Positions 25,489 through 36,189 of a stretch of DNA of 64,000 nt are shown here, in pieces. The notes under the pieces are model-generated. The model saw only the letters and a list, made by a program, of their open reading frames with translations. It had not been told where the DNA came from and ran no database searches. This DNA comes from Physcomitrium patens (Eukaryota > Streptophyta > Bryopsida > Funariales > Funariaceae), in assembly GCF_000002425.4 (NCBI RefSeq), contig NC_037262.1, positions 2,362,080 to 2,426,079 on the forward strand, written 5' to 3'. Numbering within the stretch: the stretch's first letter is position 1; every line of letters begins with the position of its first letter. The translations under genes and the position numbers were made by a program.

Positions 25489-26653
25489 CTAGTTCCCGGG
25501 GGTGAAGTTGGTGGCGTACGCCCATGCGTTGTTGGCCACCGGGTCCGCCAAGTGGTCGTTCAAGTTCTCCAATGGGCCCTTTCCGGTCACGATCGCCTGC
25601 ACGAAGAACCCGAACATCGAAAACATCGCCAATCGCCCGTTTTTGATCTCCTTCACCTTCAACTCTGCGAACGTGTCCGGGTCGTCAGCCAAACCCAGGG
25701 GGTCGAATGAGCCTCCAGGGTAGATGGGGTCCGTCACCTCGCCCAACGGTCCTCCCGCAACACGGTACCCCTCCACGGCTCCCATCAGCACCACCTGGCA
25801 TGCCCAGATCGCCAAAATGCTCTGAGCGTGCACCAGGCTGGGGTTGCCCAGGTAGTCCAACCCCCCCTCGCTGAAGATCTGAGCTCCGGCCTTGAACCAC
25901 ACCGCCTCGCCGAACTTCACACCGCTCTTCGCCAACAGCTCAGGGGTCAGGCACCCCAAAGCCCCCAACATCGCCCAACGGGCGTGGATGACCTCCAGCT
26001 CCCTGTTCCGGGCGAACGTCTCCGGGTCTGACGACAGTCCAGCGGTGTCCCATCCGTAGTCGCCGGCGAACTCGCCATTCAGATATGACGGGGTCTCGCC
26101 GGAGAATGGGCCCAAGAACTTTGGCCTGTCAGCTCCGTACCTGACCACCAGTACCAATTTCCACTTAGACATCGGTTCGCCCTATCCCGGATTCCACATT
26201 CACAATGCACTCTCTCGGAATGGGGCTCCCTTGCAACCCCAACATTGGTCAGAGTTTCACTGCCGGCCTCCACCTCCCAGTTCTGCGCCTCATCAGAGAG
26301 GGGATAACTCAATCCACCGCAACCCCTAGACGAGTGCCATTCCCGGCACTCGGTTCTAACCACAAATTGGACGCGTCGGGCGTGAGCCTCCAGTTGCCAA
26401 CAAACCCAATTCCATCCACCACATCACAGCCAACTCAATCCCAACACAACCATCAAGCACCCAAGACTGTCAACTACGAGTTTCTGAGGTAGAGCCAGTA
26501 CCAGATGCTATCGCTGCCAGCGGACTTGCTCACGGTTCGCCGCATTGTGACGCGGGCCTCGACATTGCCAACCTTGCGGGACAGCTCGTTCACGGGCTTC
26601 ACCAGACTCTGCCCAGCCAAGGCTGTCGAGTGCATTGCGGTAGCTGCTGCCAT
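25489..26653 (-). CDS. LHCB: Light-harvesting chlorophyll a/b-binding protein of LHCII
   Basis: Two exons, 26502-26653 and 25489-26140, are joined by a 361-bp GT-AG intron that splits the Trp codon of the WYGADR motif. The product is 267 residues, the normal length for Lhcb1/Lhcb2/LhcbM. Residues 1 to ~36 form a chloroplast transit peptide. The mature part shows RRTV, the trimerisation motif WYGADR (51-56), helix B with [16 protein letters not shown] (98-113), and helix A with [16 protein letters not shown] (215-230). The carboxy end is [14 protein letters not shown]. It binds chlorophyll a, chlorophyll b and xanthophylls in the thylakoid membrane and feeds energy mainly to photosystem II. 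All expected ligand motifs look intact. Whether it is closer to Lhcb1 or Lhcb2 cannot be settled by eye. GC content is high and codon use differs sharply from the flanks, as expected for a highly expressed gene. Confidence 0.97.
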
Positions 26654-26760
26654 GTTTACACCCACGTTCCTCAACGGGAGATGTCTTACAAGTATCAAAT
26701 GCACAGATGAAGCGGACTCGCTTGACTGCCTCGATGCCGTCATTCAGCCCCGGGCCAGGG

Positions 26761-26822
26761 CTTTATAAGGACTTCGTCCAGCGCAAATCATGTTCGGGGC
26801 AGTTGTATCGCGAGCGGATTGG
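26761..26822 (-). promoter_or_regulatory. LHCII core promoter: TATA box and CCAAT box
   Basis: On the minus strand, CTTATAAAG lies about 110 bases upstream of the ATG and a CCAAT box (complement of 26818-26822) lies about 50 bases further upstream. This spacing is typical of light-regulated LHC promoters. The region up to about 27150 remains GC-balanced and contains only overlapping spurious frames on both strands, consistent with promoter DNA. Confidence 0.6.
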
Positions 26823-26829
26823 AGAAGGC

Positions 26830-28115
26830 GAGCTCCACCAGGATAGCGAGACAATCTGGATGAAATTCCCATCAGGTTGGTCGTCTTGGACGCTGCTGGC
26901 AGCCACGGAAACGGGTTCCGCTTCCATCAAAACCAGATGAATGTGGCATTCCTTTCCCAGCATCGTCACCAACATGGCCCTTCTGTGGAGTTTGTTCCGC
27001 TGGTGGTCCGCCAGCCTCACAAACCGCGAAGTTCAGGATCTTTCGCACTCGGAGCTCAGATAAAAGCAAATGTCGATGTCTTCGTCCTGACACAAGTCTC
27101 ATTCTACTCTTGGTCGGAAAACTTGATATCCTTCTTGTTTGTCTAAGGCACCTTAAGAAACATCATCATGGAGGCCTAGTAGCTGGCTTTATGAGGCTCA
27201 TCGCACAGGAAGTTCACGTTTGGCAAACAGAGAAATACATTTTATCTTTTGATAGTGTATGCTTCCTGTTCACTTTGTAGTTCCGTAATTTCTAGTCATC
27301 GTTTCCTTCGCATTCTGTTCACAAGGTGACGTGTTTATTGTAAGGAATTTGAACTATTGGTTCGAGGTAGATAACTCAGGCCTGATTGCTACTTCATGAG
27401 TACCACACTGCTCATGCGGAGACATTTGAAGAGCATGTTCACATGCATCCTGTACAGGATGGTCGTAGATTAATGGCAGTTTCCGATTTCCACCTATTTC
27501 TCGTTCTTGGCTGCGTACGTTGTAAAATACGCCAACTTGATGAATACTAAAGGTTTGAAGCGAACAAGTCACTATCTCTCGTGTTAGGTGCTAGACACTC
27601 TAGACGCGTAGATGATTATGCTGTGTAAAACCATCCTACAACCTGTCTGGAGATAGGAGTCTTCAAGTGGCACTACAGCGATTTTTTTTCAAGATCATGG
27701 GGATAGTACAGGGTTATTTTGCATTTGACCACAAGTTGGATAGCATTTAAGTCCTCCAAGACAAAGTTGATAGCTGAGTAAGTCATTGCAGCCTTTTCCA
27801 CTATTTAATAGACTACTAAGTTTATTGAAATTTCTCTTTAATGCTGATAGCTAGAGTCTATTGGAATAAAAATTATAATCGAGCTATAAATTGAACACAA
27901 GTTTAGAATGGAATCGTCACAACAAGCTAAAATATGAATAGTCTTGGATGTGCATTCCCAAAATAAGTCTTTGGATATGGGCAAAACATTGCTAGATAAT
28001 TAAGCCAACTGGTTCTTCACATTCTATAAGTAAGTGAGACAAAAACCCCAACCAATACCTAGTTTTGCATAAAAGACTCCTAATAATTTAAATGGTTTTA
28101 AACACCTTGTTTTCT
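26830..28115. other. LHCII upstream flank and intergenic spacer
   Basis: 26830-27600 is GC-balanced without a credible gene, and short frames occur on both strands. From about 27600 the sequence becomes AT-rich and grades into the 3' end of the NBS-LRR pseudogene. Nothing else is recognisable. Confidence 0.5.
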
Positions 28116-28119
28116 TTGA

Positions 28120-28824
28120 TTGAAGTGCCTATGGGAATTACCTTCAAAACATCATATCCCATAGTTTAAGTTTCCAATATAATTAGATTTCTCAATCCAC
28201 TTAAAAACTATTCCAAATCTACTCATCTCCATTTTTTTTTCTTCTTCAAATTTATGAAATTTCTCACCTTTTATTGCAACTTAATTATCTTTGTTCAATT
28301 CTTAATTCACCATTCTCCAATGCAATTTAATTTTCCAATCTACTTGGAAACTCATCCAAAGCATCACATCTCCACATGCTAAGCTTCTTCAAATATGTCA
28401 AGTTTCCAAACCCTTCTTGTAAGTTTCTCAAATTTCTACACTTTGAGAAATCTAATTCTTCTAATGCAATAAGATTTCTCAGTCCACTTGAAAACTCTTC
28501 CAAAGCCTCGCATCTATGTATATCTAGATTCTTTAGAAATATTAAGCTTGTAATCTCATGTGATATTATTTTTAAGCTAGCACACTTATTTATTTTTAAC
28601 TCCTTCAAAGAAATGAAAATTTTCCATCTTTTAGGAAGTGCTTCTAATATTGGATAATTTTCAAGGTAAAGAGCAACTAAGGATGTCATGTTGCATAAGT
28701 TGGTTGTCAATTGTTTCAAATTTTTACAATTTTTTAGGTGTAAATTTGTCAATGATATAGATTTAAATGCATCATTTGGAAAAGATTCAAGAAAATTGCA
28801 ATTGTCAAAGTAAACTATACGCAT
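28120..28824 (-). pseudogene. PNL pseudogene, part 3: LRR domain
   Basis: At least seven leucine-rich repeats of about 24 residues are visible, for example LTNLHLKNCKNLKQLT, LKELKINKCASLKIIS and LEELDFSKCRNLRNLQ. The pattern LxxLxxxxCxxLxxLP is typical of the C-terminal LRRs of plant NBS-LRR proteins. The clean frame covers 28327-28824, and one more degraded repeat (FLSGLRNLIILET) can be read to about 28120. An intron of about 0.4 kb separates this block from the NB-ARC block. No 3' UTR could be recognised. Confidence 0.85.
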
Positions 28825-29220
28825 TTGGCTAAAAGCTTCATATTCAATAATGTTCCAAAACTTATCAACATTCTCTTTTTGGATTTGGTAAATTGAGTTT
28901 CAATTAAAAAGTGCATAATCAAACATCGAAGCTTGAAATTTTGTCTTACAAGAGATAAAATAAAGTTAAAATCTTTACAATAGTAAAAAATCAACAAACA
29001 AAGGTGTGTATATTTCATAATATTTACTTTCAAATTTTTTTGGTAGTTTAATTCTTGTTACAGCTTTGTGAAAGATAGGCCTTCAATGAATTTTGATCTC
29101 TATACATACAAATATGAAACTAATATTAAATAATATATTTTTATTGCACAAATTATTTTACATGCAAATTTACATGTTTGAAAAGCACAAGTTTTGATAA
29201 GTTAATAATATAAAACTCAC

Positions 29221-30489
29221 CTTTTGGTTACAATCATTAAATATAGCCAAACATAAATCTTGACCTCGAGATCTCCCAAACTCAGTCTCTGCAATCATAT
29301 GGCCCATATCATGCAATTGATCATGCATGTGTACATATCCATCATTATCTACAATAATTAATGACTTGTCTTTAAGATTTGTAAGGACTTGTTTGAAAAT
29401 TCTAATATCATCATTCAATGGGCATAAAAGTTTTCCTTCAAATATGCTTCCTGGATATGAATCTTTGCCAAAAAAATATGAAACATCCAAAAACATGTTT
29501 TTTTCATCATCTTTAGATCATCGAAGCTAATTTTTAATGTCCTCCAAATCTTCTCATCTCTACTTCTATTATCCCTTACTCGCAATAATCTATACAAAGT
29601 TTGCTCTCATATTCTTAGTTGTTGATTTTTGTACAAGTAAGTACCCATAACTTCCATATTCAATAGACGTCTACCACAAGCATTAACAATCTTCTTAGCC
29701 ACATCTTTCAGGTATAATAAACAAGGTGCAGTGGTTGAAAAGGCATGCATAGAAAATAATTTTGTAGACTGTACTTTATCAAGGATTTTCATTTCTATTC
29801 TACCTTGTATTAGAACATGTTGTTCTAAAGACCTCCAAGTGCAACTAGTTACAATTAATTTACTACCATCATTATCTTTAAATAAATCAACACCAATAGC
29901 TCATCCAATTGGCTTATACTTTTTATGTCATCCAAGACAATGAGAATCTTTTTTATTTTTCGAGCATGTTTCAGGATGTCTTGTTCCTCTTGTAAAGAAC
30001 ACACTTGAGATTACTTATGTAAATTTTCCAACTTATTCTTAAATATAAGTCTATATTTTCTATCTTTTAAGTCATCTATAAAGCATGTTGCATCAAACTT
30101 ATAGAAGATATGGCTATTGAAAGCCTTTGCTAATGTTAACTTGCCAATTCCACTCATCTTAATGATCCCCAAACTACAAGCATTTTGTAATTTTCCTTGC
30201 AATTCAATCAACTTTTTTTCTACACCAATTAATTTTGAATATCTGAAAACTTTGTCATGGACTTGAAACAATTCACAACCTCTTAAACTTCAGTATTACA
30301 ATAATTTATACAAATAAAAATGTCCACATTTATTACATTTTTAGTTACATATTATACTATATTATAGTATTTACTACAATAGTACTATAATCTCAAAAAA
30401 ATTCTTACCTTATTAACAATTTGATTTGATGAATCTAAATTTTCTTGATTAACAATCAATGGGGTAGCAAAATTCAAAAATATGATTTT
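29221..30489 (-). pseudogene. PNL pseudogene, part 2: NB-ARC domain
   Basis: Read on the minus strand, this segment shows a P-loop MSGIGKLTLAKAF (the usual GKTTLA reads GKLTLA), kinase-2 KKILIVLDDIKS, RNBS-B GSKLIVTSCTW, a degraded GLPL region (ACGRRLLNMEVMG), a FDDL-type RNBS-D region (ISFDDLKMMKKTCF) and the ARC2 motif VHMHDQLHDMG containing MHD. All NB-ARC motifs occur in the right order within about 1 kb, which fixes the family. Several frame changes and stops separate them. A splice donor GTGAGT at 29215-29220 ends the block. A 5' part up to 30489 belongs to the kinase/NB-ARC linker. Confidence 0.85.
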
Positions 30490-30761
30490 TGTTGAGAATG
30501 TTTAGAAACACACAAGAATAATAGTAAGTCATACACACACACAAGAGTAATAGTAAGTCATACACACAAGAAGGTTTCTAAGGAGAGAGAGCTTCACACA
30601 TAAAAATCTATTGATCTGGTTGTGTCTTGTATACAAGAAGAGAAAAGAAGAGAGGATAAACAGTACTTCTCTACTAGACTCTAAATATTGTAGCTATGGT
30701 ATTTATTATAGTCTACAGTAAATATTATGGAGAGCATCGGCTACATTTAATGATCTCAACA
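30490..30761 (-). repeat. 3' LTR of the second copia element
   Basis: A 272-bp direct repeat of 34294-34565, preceded by the target duplication ATTTT. It contains tandem copies of a TAATAGTAAGTCATACACAC motif near its start. Confidence 0.92.
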
Positions 30762-33700
30762 CTCTTCCTCGCTCATCATAATATTTACATAATATTTACA
30801 TAATATAAAATTTGTATAGAATTATGATCTATACTTTTCTAAAATCTTGTAAGATCGACAATTGTTGCGTCATTAAAACCTTATCTAAGAAAATCTTATT
30901 GTATTTAAGGACAAAACCATACATGAAGGAAAAAGAGTACAACTTCATTTTCTTTAATTATTTAAAGAGCTCATTAACTTTTTTATTCAAGAAAAGTAAG
31001 TTGTTGCATACAAATGCCATAAGTAAGTCGATGATAGTTGCACAATGGAAGAGCTTTGGTGAAGAGATCAGTAAGGTTATTTGTAGATTCAATTTTCTTA
31101 ATTATAAGTGCTTGATCAATAATCAAGTCATGGGTATAACTAAAATACTTAGGATCAATATGCTTTGTCCTGTCGCCTTTAATGAAACCAACTTGGATCT
31201 GTACAATACAAGCACTGTTATCTTCATGCAAGATAGTTGGAGAATCATCATATAAAAATCCATAAGTTTTTTGAATGAATTTATCAATTGATCACAACTA
31301 AATACATTCTCAAGATGCTTCATGTAAGGCAATAATTTCTGCATGGTTGGATGAAGTTGCAATTATTGTTTGTTTCACTGATTTCCATGATATTACAGCT
31401 CCATGTCTTAAAAATACATATCTTATTTGTAATTTAGCTATTGTAGTATTAGATTTATATCCTGCATCACAATATCCAACCAATTTTGGATCTATGGATT
31501 GTGTGTAGTATAATCCTAAATCTTCAGTACCTTTTAAATAACGTAATAAATATTTGATGTCATTTCAATGTCATAGTGTTGGATGTGCACTACTTCTTAC
31601 AAGAACACTAATTGCAAATGCAATATCTAGTCTTGTAGATGTAGCTAAATACAAAAGTGCTCCAATCGCTTCGAGGTATGGATATTGATCTTCCAATATT
31701 TCTTCCTCCTCTTCGCATGGACAGTATGGAACATGACCATCACGACCATGTCCAACCATTAGTGAGGACAATGGATAAGTATCAATCATATTAAAACTTT
31801 GCAAGATTCGTCTAATTTACGTTAGTTGGTAGAAAAAAAAAGCTACCATCTGTTAGATGCATAATCTGAAGATTAATGCAGAAAGTTATTTTTCTTAGCA
31901 TTTTCATCTCAAATTCACGTATAAGTAGGTTAGTAGCAGTAACACATGCAGATGTAGTGCCCACTAGGTTAAGATCATCAACATATATAGCGATGATTTC
32001 AAAACCAATTTTATTTCATTTGATAAATAAACAAGGGATTAGTGGATCACTTATAAAATTATTTGTAATTAAATAATCTCAAAGACATTGATACCACATG
32101 CATCCGGATTATTTTAAACCATACAAAGCCTTACATAATTTAATACCACAGTATTGTCATGGAACGGGTCAATTTGGAGTTCTTGTTTGTAAGCCAAGTC
32201 GAACTTTCATATAAATATTTGCATCAAAAAAACCATGTAGATATGCAGTTACCACATGCATCAAATGTATCTCAAGGATGGCATAAACTGTCATTCCAAC
32301 AATATATCGAAATGTAATTGAATCCATGACTGGAAAATATGTGGATTCATAATTAATGTCAAATCCTTGAGTAAATCCTTGAGCAACAAGATGAGCTTTA
32401 TAGTGGGTTATTTGGCCTTGAGCATCTCGCTTGCATATTAATACCATTTTATATTCCATAGGGCGAGATGTAAGAGTATCTACAATTGGACCAAAGACTT
32501 TTCTCTTACGCAAAGAAGCATACTCCTCTTCAATAGCAGTTTTTCATTTTGACCAATCAGAGCGCGCATCGCCTCCTCAATGGTTTGAGGTTCAAGATTG
32601 TCTTCCTCGCAAGAAAGGGCTTCTATAATCATATATGCAAATGATTCATCTACCATAATAGATGGTCTGTCCCAAATATCATTTGTAGCACAATACAGAA
32701 TAGATAATGCTTTACTCAACTTGTTCTTATTCCTTCCAATTCCAAGATTATTTTTCATAAGAATTGAAGGTATATTCATGATGATATTAGATATATCATC
32801 ATGAATTGGTAGTCCCACAAGATGAGTGGCAATTTCTTGAGAAATAATACTAGGATTAGTCAATTTTATAGCTTTCTTCTTACGTGGTTGCTTATCTGGT
32901 CTATGAATTCTTTTAGTTGTTGTTGTTATAACTTGAGGTATTGTAGTCAATAGCACTGCAATCTAAGCAGGTGCATTCTGAGCCTCATTAATAGGAACTC
33001 TTGTAATTCTAGGTGCATCATTGAAGCCATCAGGTATTTCATCTGCGATTCATTTTAGATGCAAAATTTTAGCAACTTCAGTTTCTGCCAAAGATGTCCT
33101 AAGATCGGGATTCATTGTAAACATTTTTGGTGCTTCAAATATGAGTACTTTATTCTTTTGTTGATTGGATACTCTTCTTTGAAGAGATGGGAATACATTT
33201 TCTTCAAAATGACAATTTTACAAACAAGCACATAACAATTTGCTAGTTGATGGATCAACAATACGAATAATGCTTGATGAATCAAAACCAATATATATGC
33301 CTTCTTGTCGATGAGTTCCAATGGTATGTCGTTGAGGTTATCATATTGGAATCCAAGCACGGCAACCAAATACTCGTAAGTGAGATACATTTGAAACACG
33401 ATCCAAAGTTCTGCAAGATCTTCCATTTCCAAAAATTGATGTTATAATGTAGGTACAAGATGACGACAAAGGAGAAGAAGTGCTTTCCAATGAATAGCAG
33501 GAGGTATAGAAATACTTATTATAAGAGATTCTTCAAACATAATGGCATCCAAGAGTTGTTCTGAAATAAATTTGTTTTTGCTATTCTTTCCATAATAGAT
33601 AATTATTTCCATCCATAATCAATGGTGGAAATAAAAGAGCTTGAAAATATTGGGATGCACTAATAATAGTTGGAACCATAGTAGAAGTAGTTAAAGATGT

Positions 33701-33817
33701 TGAAGCACTCATTATAAATAAATCTGTAAAGAAAATACAAGATCAAGTAAAAAAGTTGAGTAAAACGTACCTTAAAATATAAAGTCAAATAAAATGATAA
33801 ACTTGAGCTTGAAAAAT

Positions 33818-33819
<2 letters not shown>

Positions 33820-33857
<38 letters not shown>

Positions 33858-34060
33858 AAGGCAGCAGAACAGCAATCAGATGGCGGCAACAGAACAGGCA
33901 GCGGTAGGGCGACAGTGACGGTAGGGCAGCGACAACAGCGGCGGGCATCAGCAGAGGCGATAGGGTGATGGTGGTAGCGGTGGTGGCAGGTAGCAATGTC
34001 AGTGACGACAAGGTGGCAGCGGCAAGGAGCAATTTGGCGACAATTTGGGGTGCAACATGG
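33820..34060. repeat. (TA)n tract and GC-rich GGC/CAG-type stretch in the element leader
   Basis: About 33 bases of TA repeat (33820-33852) adjoin about 200 bases dominated by GGCAGC, GGCGAC, GTGGTG and CAACAG-like triplets. This is a sharp composition jump inside an AT-rich element. It lies between the 5' LTR and the integrase part, where gag would be expected. No protein domain is visible in it. Confidence 0.7.
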
Positions 34061-34293
34061 AGCAAGCTAAGGTGGAGCTAGGTTGGATGAAGTATTCTAA
34101 AGAAGTATTCTAAGCAAGCAGGGCAGAGAGTAGAACAAGTGCTCTAAGAAAGCAGCTAATGTGTGAGGGGCCAGCAAGAAGAGCAACAACATCATGAGGC
34201 AGACACTGAACAAGAGTAGCAATAAGTTTAAAGAGTCAAGACTAAAGCAAAATAAATTGTGATAGTGTGTAGAAGAGAGTCGTGTTGATAACG

Positions 34294-34565
34294 TATTGAG
34301 AATGTTTAGAAAGACACAAGAGTAATAGTAAGTCATACATACACACAAGAATAGTAGTAAGTCATACACACAAGAAGGTTTCTAAGGAGAGAGAGCTTTA
34401 CATATAAAAATCTATTGATTTGGTTGTGTCTCATATACAAGAAGAGAAAAGGGGAGAAGATAAACACTACTTGTCTACTAGACTCTAAATACTGTAGCTA
34501 CAATATTTATTGTAGCCTACAATAAATATTATAGAGAGCGTCGACTACATTTAATGATCTCAACA
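34294..34565 (-). repeat. 5' LTR of the second copia element
   Basis: A 272-bp partner of 30490-30761, followed by the second copy of the ATTTT target duplication at 34566-34570. The adjoining internal sequence reads CGTTATCAACACG on the element strand, the position of a primer-binding site. Confidence 0.92.
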
Positions 34566-34570
34566 ATTTT

Positions 34571-36189
34571 GAATAACCATTGAGAGAACCATATGCATTG
34601 AATACAAGTGACAAAATATTGCAAATTTACTTTGAAACTTGTCTATCATTGCTTTGAATTCAAAATAATGTTATCGCATGATGTATACTTTTTATACTTT
34701 GAATCTCTATCTTCCAAAGGACCTTTGAGCATTGTCTTCTTCAACATTTTTAAACTTGTATGAATCTCAAGAAATGTAGGCCTCTTTAATGGATTCAAAG
34801 ACTAACAATTATTTAACAATTGCAATTCTTGTGAACAAGCATTTTGTAAATTTGGTCTTTTACCACTCTCTATATTTGCTTGTTAAATTTTAAGTTGATA
34901 TTCACCACCAAAAGATTTTGTTCTCAAAATAATCTCATTACACATCATCCCAAAACTAAACAAATCTAATTTCAAAGCATTTACCTCTAGCAAAGCTTCT
35001 CTACCTATATTCTTTTTTATAACCTCTGGAGCCATATATCCAATTGTACCTAAATTTTCTCCTCTTGTACATACTTGTGGATTGTCCTTCACTTCAACTT
35101 TTGAAATACCAAAATCAAGTAACTTCACATGTACACATGTCATATCATCCACTTTTGATATATCTACTAAATTAACAATAACATTCTTAGGCTTCAAGCC
35201 ACGACATGCTACCTTCAAGTCATGCATGTAACACATTCCACATGCAATTTGTAGCATAATATCCATTGCAATTACCTTTGGAAGTGGCCCACTTTCTTTT
35301 ATCATTGTAGATAAGGTCACCTTTCCTTCTTCCATAACATATTCAAATTCTTTTTTTTTTTTTTAGAAAAACCACAACAAAAAAACTTAATGATGTTTGA
35401 ATGACTTAATCCACCTAAAATGCCAACTTCTTTTAAAATTTCTTTTGTGTATTCCTTTGATAAATCAACAATAGGAGTAACCTTATTTGCACTCTCCAAA
35501 TCCAACCATTTTGTTGAATATATTGCTACACCTCCTTGTCTTTTTCTACTCAATAAAATAGGTGGTCTTCTATATTCAAGAAGAGGATACTCATCAAGGA
35601 GAATAATAATGTCTAATCCACCTCCTTTAGCCTTTTCAATATCCCTTATCCGTCCTATAAGATAATGTGCAAGTTTCATGTCTTCACTTCCAAGTAGTTG
35701 ATGTAATAAAATTCCATTAAGCATCTGGAGCAATGACAATAAATCTTGATCAACTTCATCAATACATGTTGGAAAAAATTTGGTACTTCTTTTAATCTCA
35801 ATAATTTCTTTAATTTGAGTAGAATAATAATATTGAGAAATATTACATATGGTATCACAACAACATTTAAAGTCCACAAGAAGTTCTCTAAAAGTTTTTT
35901 TGTTATCAATTTGCAACACTACAATCTTAAGCCAATCTTCCTTGCAACATTCTTCAATCAAGGCTCTTGCTTTGTATATAATTTGAAACAAGTCTTTTTT
36001 TGCTCCATCAAACACATTAGTGCAAGATCTACCAATAATGCTTTGAATTCTTTCAACACCCCTTGAAAAGTTTTGCAATAGATTCTTACATTGTCTTTCA
36101 TTCAATGTTGCTTCTCTCAATGATATTGTAGCTTTTGTTATAATCTCTATTGATAGTTGCAAAAAGTCCATTTTATAATACTTAAACAA
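34571..36189 (-). pseudogene. PNL pseudogene, part 1: helical N-terminus and kinase domain
   Basis: The frame starting at Met 36171-36189 begins with about 150 residues rich in Leu/Ile/Cys/Lys heptad-like spacing (for example ARALIEECCKEDWLKIVVLQ). These look like a helical bundle of the kind that precedes kinase domains in MLKL-type proteins; this is inference. A kinase follows, with GGVAIYSTKW at the VAIK position. After the A14 tract in another frame come ACRGLKPKNVIV (HRD position reads CRG), an intact LLDFGISK and GYMAPEV, then NPLKRPTF of subdomain XI. The invariant catalytic Asp is absent, so the domain was probably a pseudokinase or had already decayed. At least two in-frame stops lie after GGEYQLKI. 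The copia insertion begins just beyond. Confidence 0.82.

Larger units (their letters stand above)
30490..34565 (-). mobile_element. Second Ty1/copia LTR retrotransposon, broken, inserted in the PNL gene
   Basis: A 4.1-kb minus-strand element has 272-bp LTRs (TGTTGAGA...TCTCAACA type ends) and a perfect 5-bp target duplication ATTTT at 30485-30489 and 34566-34570. Integrase-like (about 33112-33432), reverse transcriptase (about 31571-32956) and RNase H (about 30983-31362) parts are recognisable. I see no gag or protease, so the 5' third of the coding region is missing or unrecognisable. In its place lie a (TA)n tract and a GC-rich GGC/CAG-type stretch (33855-34060). A purine-rich tract adjoins the left LTR. 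By my count the LTRs differ at about 26 of 272 positions. The element is an old fossil with many interruptions. Confidence 0.92.
28120..36189 (-). pseudogene. Protein kinase-NBS-LRR (PNL-type) immune receptor, decayed and split by a copia element
   Basis: On the minus strand the order is N-terminal helical region, protein kinase, NB-ARC and LRR. This combination is known from moss NBS-LRR genes (the PNL class). A copia element at 30490-34565 interrupts it between the kinase and the NB-ARC, and the flanking host sequence resumes across the 5-bp duplication. Introns are suggested by a donor GTAAGA near 30409 and a donor GTGAGT at 29215-29220. The gene is dead: there is a frame change at a 14-base A tract (plus-strand T at 35351-35364), stops follow the kinase, and the NB-ARC and LRR have further frame breaks. 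P-loop, kinase-2, RNBS-B, GLPL-like and MHD motifs can still be recognised, so loss is not ancient. In life it would have been an intracellular pathogen sensor. The three parts are listed separately. Confidence 0.85.

Noticed and set aside
25480-26031. Plus-strand frames opposite the LHCII gene
   Set aside because: They are antisense shadows of a highly biased, GC-rich coding exon.
26707-27146. Overlapping frames of 77-89 codons on both strands upstream of LHCII
   Set aside because: They lie over the TATA and CCAAT boxes, have no domain and conflict with each other.
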